NCBI RefSeq assembly: GCF_005049285.1
Contig: NZ_SOSC01000001.1
Location: 434,001 to 498,000, forward strand
Direction: 5' to 3'
Origin: Halorientalis salina
Lineage (GTDB): Archaea > Halobacteriota > Halobacteria > Halobacteriales > Haloarculaceae
DNA: 64,000 bases
Part shown: piece after piece, positions 58,952-64,000 of the stretch
Layout: each line of letters begins with the position of its first letter
How positions within the stretch are numbered: position 1 is the stretch's first letter
Program-made: the position numbers and the translations under genes
The notes under the pieces: model-generated
What the model was told of the DNA's origin: nothing
Database searches by the model: none
What the model saw: only the letters and a program-made list of their open reading frames with translations

Positions 58952-59631
58952 TGTCGGTCGAAACCGGGACGCCGAAGGACCTGCTGTCGAGCCACCCGGA
59001 GACGGCGTACTTCTGGGGCCGGGTCGTCGGCGACGGCGACCTCGGCGAGGACAGCGTGGCCGTTCGGACGAACGACGAGACCGCGGCTCGGCGGTTAGCC
59101 GCCATCGCGGGGGCCGAGCAGGTTGACAAGCGCATCCGCAAACGGGAGTACGCCCACGACACGTCGCTCATTCGGAGCGAAGAGCAGTACACCGTCCAGG
59201 TCTTCGGCGAGCTGACCAGTCGCGCGGCGGCGGCCTTCGGCCTCCCGCGGAACGGCCAGCCGGGCGGCTACCGTCTGGACACGTTCGCCGACCACGACCG
59301 ACAGTTACTCCGTGGACTCCTGGAGGGGTGTGGCACCATCTGCTTCAAGCAGTCCTCGGGAACCGTCGGCCTCTCGTTCGTCGCGGACGACCGGAAGCTT
59401 CTAGAAGTCATCCAGCGGTTGCTAGCGACGGCACCGGTCGACGCACCGACGCACGAAATCGCCGAGACCTCCTCCGGGGGCTACTGGTTCGGCCTCGAGG
59501 ACGACGCGGTCCCGGCTGTGGGCTCCTGGCTCTACGAGGGCAGCGAGGAGAGCGGTCTCTTCGCGCCCTCTCGCCGACGGAAACTCCGCCAGAGCATCGA
59601 CCAGGCCGAGGGACTCGACGGGGACGCATGA
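58951..59631 (+). CDS. LAGLIDADG-like protein of the cobalamin operon
   Basis: The 226-residue product looks like a monomeric LAGLIDADG homing-endonuclease fold with two repeats. Repeat one is AYFWGRVVGDGDLGEDSVAV followed by TNDETAARRLAAIAG. Repeat two is LLRGLLEGCGTICFKQSSG followed by DDRKLLEVIQRLL. The catalytic Asp is present in repeat one (Asp28) but replaced by Cys127 in repeat two. There is no intron or intein around it, and it overlaps both neighbours in an operon, so it is probably a domesticated derivative. A DNA-binding regulatory role or a new corrin-binding role is possible. I recall it as a conserved haloarchaeal cobalamin-operon protein without a function. Confidence 0.7.
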   Translation: MSVETGTPKDLLSSHPETAYFWGRVVGDGDLGEDSVAVRTNDETAARRLAAIAGAEQVDKRIRKREYAHDTSLIRSEEQYTVQVFGELTSRAAAAFGLPRNGQPGGYRLDTFADHDRQLLRGLLEGCGTICFKQSSGTVGLSFVADDRKLLEVIQRLLATAPVDAPTHEIAETSSGGYWFGLEDDAVPAVGSWLYEGSEESGLFAPSRRRKLRQSIDQAEGLDGDA

Positions 59632-60860
59632 GTCGGAGCACGACTGGAGCCGAAGGCGCGACGCCCTTCGACGACGAGGCCGTCCTGCTGGTCGGTCACG
59701 GATCGCGACGCGAGAAATCCAACGAACAGGTCCGCGAACTCGCGGCCGACCTGGAAGAACGGCTCGGCGTGCCCGTCGACGCGGGCTTCCTCGAACTCGC
59801 CGCGCCGACGATCCCGGACGCGATCTCCGGGCTCGCGGGGACCGTCTCGGAAGTGACGGTCGTCCCGCTGTCGCTGTTCGCAGCGAGCCACGTCAAAAAC
59901 GACGTGCCGCTAGCCGTCCAGCGCGCGCGGACGGAACACGAGGAGCTGACGGTCAACAACGGGGCACACCTCGGCATCCACCCGGCGCTCGTCGACCTGC
60001 TCGACGACCGGGCGGCGACGGTCGAGGCCGAGTTGGGCGTCGACCGCGAGGACGACGACGTCGTGGTCGTTCTCTGTGCCCGGGGTTCGAGCGACCCGGA
60101 CGCCAACGCCGACGTACACAAACTCGCGCGCCTCCTCGACGAGGGGCGGGCGTTCGAGCGCGTCGAACCCTCGTTCATCGGCGTCACCGAACCCCTGCTG
60201 GACGAGACGCTCCATGGCGTTGCCAAACGACGACCCGACGCCGTCGTCGTCGTCCCGTACATGCTCGGGGACGGCGTCCTGACCCAGCGCATCCGGGACG
60301 GCGCCGCCGAGTTCGACGACGAGTACCCCTACGTCGACGCCGCGGGCGGCGATCCGCTCGGCACCGATTCGCGGTTGCTCGACGTGCTGGGTGACCGGTG
60401 GCAGGAAGCCCGAACCGGCAGCGTCGAGATGTCCTGTGACACCTGCAAGTACAAAGTCGAACTCGACGGCTACGAGGAGGACGTCGGTGGCGCACGCGCG
60501 ATGCTCCGTGCGTTGACCCACCAGGAGACGCACGCCGACCGCGAGAACGTCGACGACGATCCGCACGTCCACGACGCGCCGGAGAAACACGTCGCAGTCT
60601 GTACGAACCAGACCTGTGCGGCCGACGGCGCACCCGCCGTGCTGGAGAACCTCCGACAGGCAGTCCGGGACTCAGAGGAGTGCGACGCTCGGGTGACTCG
60701 ATCCTCCTGTCTCGGCCGCTGTGGCGAGGGGCCGATGGTCGCCGTTTACCCCGACGGCGTGTGGTACGGCGGCGTCGACACCGAGGACTCGGAGCGCATC
60801 GTCTCGTCCCACCTCGACCGCGATAGAATAGTAAGCGAACTCGTCGATCAGACGCTGTAA
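59628..60860 (+). CDS. cbiX: Sirohydrochlorin cobaltochelatase CbiX fused to iron-sulfur domains
   Basis: CbiX inserts cobalt into sirohydrochlorin, the first committed step of the anaerobic pathway. The 410-residue protein has a full-length two-lobe chelatase at 18-260 with VGHGSRREKSNEQ (His24) and LFAASHVKNDVP (His88). A short CDTC module at 270-273 follows. A thioredoxin-like [2Fe-2S] domain spans about 320-405, with Cys325, Cys330, Cys361 and Cys365. A His-rich stretch (THADREN through HVHD) lies between them. It overlaps the previous gene by ATGA. Confidence 0.9.
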   Translation: MSRSTTGAEGATPFDDEAVLLVGHGSRREKSNEQVRELAADLEERLGVPVDAGFLELAAPTIPDAISGLAGTVSEVTVVPLSLFAASHVKNDVPLAVQRARTEHEELTVNNGAHLGIHPALVDLLDDRAATVEAELGVDREDDDVVVVLCARGSSDPDANADVHKLARLLDEGRAFERVEPSFIGVTEPLLDETLHGVAKRRPDAVVVVPYMLGDGVLTQRIRDGAAEFDDEYPYVDAAGGDPLGTDSRLLDVLGDRWQEARTGSVEMSCDTCKYKVELDGYEEDVGGARAMLRALTHQETHADRENVDDDPHVHDAPEKHVAVCTNQTCAADGAPAVLENLRQAVRDSEECDARVTRSSCLGRCGEGPMVAVYPDGVWYGGVDTEDSERIVSSHLDRDRIVSELVDQTL

Positions 60861-60881
60861 ACGAACGAATATACTGCAAAC

Positions 60882-61253
60882 ATGAGCTGTGACGAACTCG
60901 AAGCCCTGCGACTGGGCATGATGAACGCGCTCGGTATCGGAGACGAAAGCACCCGCGAACACGCGGAGAAAGAACTCGAAGAGAGCATGGAGGGGCCGAT
61001 CGAAGCCCTGGCACACGCGCAGACGCTCCCGGAGATAGAACGGCATCTCGACGCTGCGCTCGTCGACCTCGAGGAGGAAGTGGCATCGATGGATTCCGAC
61101 GACCCCGCTTACGACTACACGCGGGGTCGGCTGGTCGCCGTTCGGGACGCCGAACGTGCCGTCCACCGGTTGACGACCCAAGGCGAGAGTATCCTGGAGG
61201 GATTCGGCGAGGCACACCACCACCTCCACGAGGCCTTCCCAGTCGATGAGTAG
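60882..61253 (+). CDS. DUF3209-like protein of cobalamin clusters
   Basis: The 123-residue helical protein begins MSCDELEALRLGMMNALG, which fits my memory of DUF3209. It has a Cys near the N terminus and a His cluster near the end (EAHHHLHEAF), so metal binding is likely. Members are found beside cbiX and cobalt genes. A cobalt-handling role is inferred. It starts 21 bases after cbiX and overlaps the beta-propeller gene by 8 bases. Confidence 0.8.
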   Translation: MSCDELEALRLGMMNALGIGDESTREHAEKELEESMEGPIEALAHAQTLPEIERHLDAALVDLEEEVASMDSDDPAYDYTRGRLVAVRDAERAVHRLTTQGESILEGFGEAHHHLHEAFPVDE

Positions 61254-62469
61254 TCTCGGCCAGCGACGCGTCGGACTCGGTGACGTTGACCCGACTGGAT
61301 CACGTCATCTGGGTCGCCGGTCCGCCGTGTCGATCCACGACGATCGGATCGTGGTCGGAACGGCCGCCGGCGAGGTTGTCGCGTTCGACGCCGACCTCAC
61401 CGAACAGTGGTGTGATCCGGGTCGGGACAGTGCCGGAAGTCTCGTTTCGATCAGTACCCACAACGGAAACATTCTCGTCGGCGAGCGCGGACCGCGCGGA
61501 GCCGTTCGGTGTCACGACGGATCTACTGGGGAACTGCAGTGGCGGTACGAGACGGCCGAGGACATCGGGAACCCACAGAAAGAGACGCGGTTTTTCCTGC
61601 CGTTCGTCGCGGACATCGTGACCGACGGCGAACGCGGGTACGTGACCGCTCGGCGGTACGAGCGGCGTGACGGAGAACGGCGGTTCCGGAGCTTCGTGTA
61701 CGCCTTCGAACCGGACGGGGAGGTCGCATGGCGGTACGAGACGGACGCGTCGCCGATCAGTCTCGACGTTCGTGACGACCGGCTGGCAGTGGCATTCAAC
61801 CGCTGTCCCGGGGCCCACCAGTGTGGACTCGTTGTTCTCGACGCCGACGCCGGGACGGAACGACTTACCTGGGACCCCGGTACGGCGGGACAGCGCCGCG
61901 TCGGTGACGTGTCGCTCCTCGACGACGGCGTCGCCCTCGCGAGTCACGGCGACTACCATGGGTATCGACTGGACGACCGCGGCAGGGAGTGCTGGCGCGT
62001 CCCGCTCGCGACGCCGGAGACGGTCGACGGTGAACGGGTCTACGCGTATCCGAATCACGTCCACACGACCGAGTCCGGCATCGCGTTCGTCACCGGGAAC
62101 ACGTATCCCGAAGAGGGCCGCGAGACCGAGGCCCGGCATCCGAACGAACACACCGCAGTCGGAGTCACTCCAGGCGGTGAGCGGACGTGGCGCGAGTCGG
62201 TCGGCGGCTTCGCGACCGGCATCGGCACGAACGGCGATCTGTTAGTCGTGCCGGGTGCCCAGCACTTCCGCGACCGCGATGCGGACGCACACGGTTTCTG
62301 TGTGTTCGGCGTGGCGGACGGCCCCGTCTCGTCGGCTGACACCGAGGGCGTGGTCGCGGCAGCAGCGCTCGGCGACGAGTTCGTTGCGGCGGTCGAGGAA
62401 CCGGTCGCATACCACGACGAACACGAGCGCCGGGGAGCCTATCGGCTCCACGTCGAGGAGTTGCAGTAA
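61246..62469 (+). CDS. PQQ-like beta-propeller repeat protein
   Basis: A cytoplasmic protein of 407 residues with repeated WD/PQQ-like blades such as DDRIVVGTAAGEVVAFDADLT, GAVRCHDGSTGELQWRYET and SFVYAFEPDGEVAWRYETD. No signal peptide is visible. It has several scattered cysteines (for example CPGAHQCG) not usual for the fold. Its gene overlaps the DUF3209 gene, so it is part of the cobalamin operon. No enzymatic role is evident; a scaffold for pathway enzymes is one idea. Confidence 0.75.
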   Translation: MSSLGQRRVGLGDVDPTGSRHLGRRSAVSIHDDRIVVGTAAGEVVAFDADLTEQWCDPGRDSAGSLVSISTHNGNILVGERGPRGAVRCHDGSTGELQWRYETAEDIGNPQKETRFFLPFVADIVTDGERGYVTARRYERRDGERRFRSFVYAFEPDGEVAWRYETDASPISLDVRDDRLAVAFNRCPGAHQCGLVVLDADAGTERLTWDPGTAGQRRVGDVSLLDDGVALASHGDYHGYRLDDRGRECWRVPLATPETVDGERVYAYPNHVHTTESGIAFVTGNTYPEEGRETEARHPNEHTAVGVTPGGERTWRESVGGFATGIGTNGDLLVVPGAQHFRDRDADAHGFCVFGVADGPVSSADTEGVVAAAALGDEFVAAVEEPVAYHDEHERRGAYRLHVEELQ

Positions 62470-62501
62470 GCTATTTTTCGGTTCGCGAAATCCCAGCGCG
62501 T

Positions 62502-63272
62502 TCAATCCGCAGTCGGAGTGGGTTCCGCGTACCCCGTGTTCGATGTCTCCGTCGCCGCAGTCGAGCGTTCACGACGGAGCAACCAGGCGTGGGCGCTGGC
62601 CAGAACGACCCAGACCATCGCCTGATTGAAGATCACGAGCGCCCGGAACCCGGTGACGACCGTCTCCGGCACCGCCACTTCGACCGGGTTGGCCGGAGCG
62701 AGCACCGCTGCGCCGACAAGCAGACAGAACGGGGCGACTGCACCTGCGAGCGCGACCGGTCGACCGCGTTCGCGGAGGTGGGTATAGGCGTACCCGGCGA
62801 TTCCACACGCCAGTAACCCCGCGACCATCATCCCGCCGTAGATCGCGATGCGGAGGTCAGTTCCGAACGCCTGTTCGACCCCCGGCGGTTGCGGCGGGAG
62901 GACAAGCCACGGCGCGCCCGAGACCGTGACGAAACCGGCCGCGGCGAGCAGGTAACTCTGTGTGTCCCCCGCGCCAGGGATGGCCGGTTCGAGGAAGTAG
63001 AAGGCGACGCCGAACGTCACGACGCCGAGCAGGAGCGCCCAGAAGACGCCACCCAGCACGCTGACCGCCTTCGTCGTCGCCGTCGAGACGGCGCTCTCGT
63101 GTTCCGCGCCGTGATGGCCGTCGCCGGCATTGGCCGCTCCGTGCCCGTGATCGCCGGCCAGTCCCTCGGCCATCCCGACGACCGGATTGGCCACCAGCGC
63201 GACGAACAGGCCGAGCACGAGCCCGGCCACCAGTCCCGCTTTCAGCCCCCGCAGGAGGTACTGCTGAAGCAT
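62502..63272 (-). CDS. cbtA: Cobalt transporter subunit CbtA
   Basis: CbtA is the larger subunit of a predicted cobalt transporter. The 256-residue protein has about five to six helices, and the loop after the first is rich in histidine (GDHGHGAANAGDGHHGAEHE region, 40-59), fit for capturing Co(II). The sequence GAPWLVLPPQPPGVEQAFGT is typical of the family. It follows cbtB after a single base on the same strand and converges with the cobalamin operon. Confidence 0.9.
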   Translation of the reverse strand: MLQQYLLRGLKAGLVAGLVLGLFVALVANPVVGMAEGLAGDHGHGAANAGDGHHGAEHESAVSTATTKAVSVLGGVFWALLLGVVTFGVAFYFLEPAIPGAGDTQSYLLAAAGFVTVSGAPWLVLPPQPPGVEQAFGTDLRIAIYGGMMVAGLLACGIAGYAYTHLRERGRPVALAGAVAPFCLLVGAAVLAPANPVEVAVPETVVTGFRALVIFNQAMVWVVLASAHAWLLRRERSTAATETSNTGYAEPTPTAD

Positions 63273-63273
63273 C

Positions 63274-63462
63274 TCAGTGGCAGGTGATACCTGCGCCGTG
63301 ACGGAAGTTGTGCAGCGAGTCGTGCATCAGGGGCTCCTGGAAGAACAGAAGCGTGAACCCGATGATCGCCGCGAGCGCCAGTCCGAGCGCGACCTGCGTC
63401 GGTGTCAGTTCGAGCCGCGCCCGTTCGATTCGACCGTGTACGCTGTCGTTGGCTGTCGCCAT
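63274..63462 (-). CDS. cbtB: Cobalt transporter subunit CbtB
   Basis: This 62-residue protein has one membrane helix (about 23-41) and a metal-binding tail HDSLHNFRHGAGITCH, with His47, His51, His55, Cys61 and His62, the CbtB signature. It is cotranscribed with cbtA. Its promoter carries the 13-bp word also found before cbiT, so import and synthesis may be regulated together. Confidence 0.92.
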   Translation of the reverse strand: MATANDSVHGRIERARLELTPTQVALGLALAAIIGFTLLFFQEPLMHDSLHNFRHGAGITCH

Positions 63463-63485
63463 GGTAAACTACACTTGTATAACAG

Positions 63486-63498
63486 CAAGTTAGATTGT
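63486..63498. promoter_or_regulatory. 13-bp word shared with the cbiT promoter
   Basis: CAAGTTAGATTGT lies 23 bp upstream of the cbtB start and within 22 bp of the stop of the next minus-strand gene. It is identical to the word at 53512-53524, in the opposite orientation relative to the gene. Confidence 0.5.
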
Positions 63499-63519
63499 AA
63501 AACTTTCGAGTATCCCAAG

Positions 63520-64000
63520 TCAGGTTTGGTCCCCGACCGCCGCATCGAGGTGTTCGGCGGCGAGGTGTTCCAGGGGGACGCGATCACCGCCAGTCGCGTC
63601 GAGCACGATGTCGGTAACGCCGGCCCGGTCGCCGTCGCCGCTATCGACGACGAGAACCTTCGCATCCCGTTCAGCAAGTGCCGCCGCGGCGTCCCTCGTT
63701 CTCGCCGTCGGGCTTCCGTCGGCGACGTTCGCCTTGCCGTCGGTAACCAGCACGACGACGCAAGCCGTCGGGTCGGCTCGGTCGATGACCTCGCCAGCGG
63801 TTCGCAGCCCGTCGGGAAGCGGCGTCCGGTCGCCGGTCGGGAGGTCCTTGAGGTGGCGAGCAGCGAGCGTGACGCTGTCGGTCGGCGGCAGGACGACGTC
63901 GGCACTCTCGCCCGCGACGGCGACGAATCCGACCTCGTCGCGCTGCTGGTAGGCGTCCTTGAGCAGTTCCAGCACCGTGCCCTTGGCCGTGCGCATCGCC
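63520..64000 (-). CDS. VWA-domain chelatase-type protein (ChlD/CobT-like), 3' part
   Basis: Only the C-terminal 160 codons are in the window; the gene continues past the edge. The visible part is a von Willebrand A domain with QRDEVGFVAVAGESADVVLPP, LPDGLRTAGEVIDRA and VVLVTDGKANVADG, as in the D subunit of magnesium chelatases and CobT-like partners of cobalt chelatase. The MIDAS DxSxS motif would lie beyond the window edge. Position next to cbtB suggests a role in cobalt insertion. Confidence 0.8.
   Translation of the reverse strand, partial: AMRTAKGTVLELLKDAYQQRDEVGFVAVAGESADVVLPPTDSVTLAARHLKDLPTGDRTPLPDGLRTAGEVIDRADPTACVVVLVTDGKANVADGSPTARTRDAAAALAERDAKVLVVDSGDGDRAGVTDIVLDATGGDRVPLEHLAAEHLDAAVGDQT

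Overview
This window comes from an extremely halophilic archaeon (class Halobacteria). The predicted proteins are strongly acidic, the DNA is GC-rich, many genes overlap by ATGA, most promoters are short and suggest leaderless mRNAs, and the gene families are typical of haloarchaea (DUF2270, DUF2249, DUF3209, CbtAB, TatA, two CbiH proteins, a CGCGG-type peptide). Genus and species cannot be fixed from the sequence alone.

Layout. 1-9.8 kb: a VIT1/CCC1-like membrane protein, a P2-type cation ATPase, the copper exporter CopA, AMP phosphorylase, an M20 amidohydrolase and a DUF2270 protein. 9.9-15.3 kb: a sulfur island made of a rhodanese/metallo-beta-lactamase fusion, a TauE/SafE permease with a small membrane partner, a split YeeE/YedE transporter, TusA, a DsrE-like protein and a winged-helix regulator. 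Five related dyads (GTATTGTACAATAC-like) lie upstream of these units and suggest one sulfur regulon. 15.3-23.9 kb: a DhlA-like haloalkane dehalogenase, a MoaD/SAMP-like protein with an odd C-terminal tail, an MBL hydrolase, a lipoprotein, tRNA-Arg(CCU), a cupin, TatA, a 1-Cys peroxiredoxin, an HD protein and an MFS transporter. 24.0-25.8 kb: an IS200/IS605 element (tnpA, tnpB, predicted guide RNA) whose right end abuts the stop codon of a pyruvate dehydrogenase E1-alpha-like gene. 26-42 kb: CoA-transferase family protein, receiver-like protein, tRNA-Gly(UCC) with extra copies of its 3' end, a Trm9-like methyltransferase, a type IV pilus ATPase and platform protein, phosphohexomutase, cytidine deaminase with uridine phosphorylase, a second 1-Cys peroxiredoxin and a secreted PKD protein.

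42.5-50.2 kb is a denitrification-linked island: copper nitrite reductase NirK, a beta-grasp protein, a CGCGG peptide precursor with its radical SAM enzyme, a HTH regulator, two DUF2249 proteins, a stand-alone piece resembling the glutamyl-tRNA reductase dimerisation domain, two cupins, an NnrS-like membrane protein and smaller proteins. Seven copies of a palindrome (CGAAC-N2-GTTCG type) sit about 37-47 bp upstream of the start codons of nearly every unit, so the island reads as one oxygen/nitrate-responsive regulon. This is the best candidate here for a poorly described system.

50.2-53.4 kb: a cytidylate-kinase-like protein lacking the P-loop lysine, cysteine synthase, a phasin-like coiled coil and a winged-helix regulator. 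53.5-64 kb: an early-cobalt cobalamin operon (cbiT, cbiL, cbiF, cbiG, two cbiH, a ferredoxin, a LAGLIDADG-like protein, cbiX fused to iron-sulfur domains, DUF3209, a beta-propeller protein), then convergent cobalt transporter genes cbtB and cbtA and the end of a VWA-domain chelatase-type gene. A 13-bp word is shared by the cbiT and cbtB promoters.
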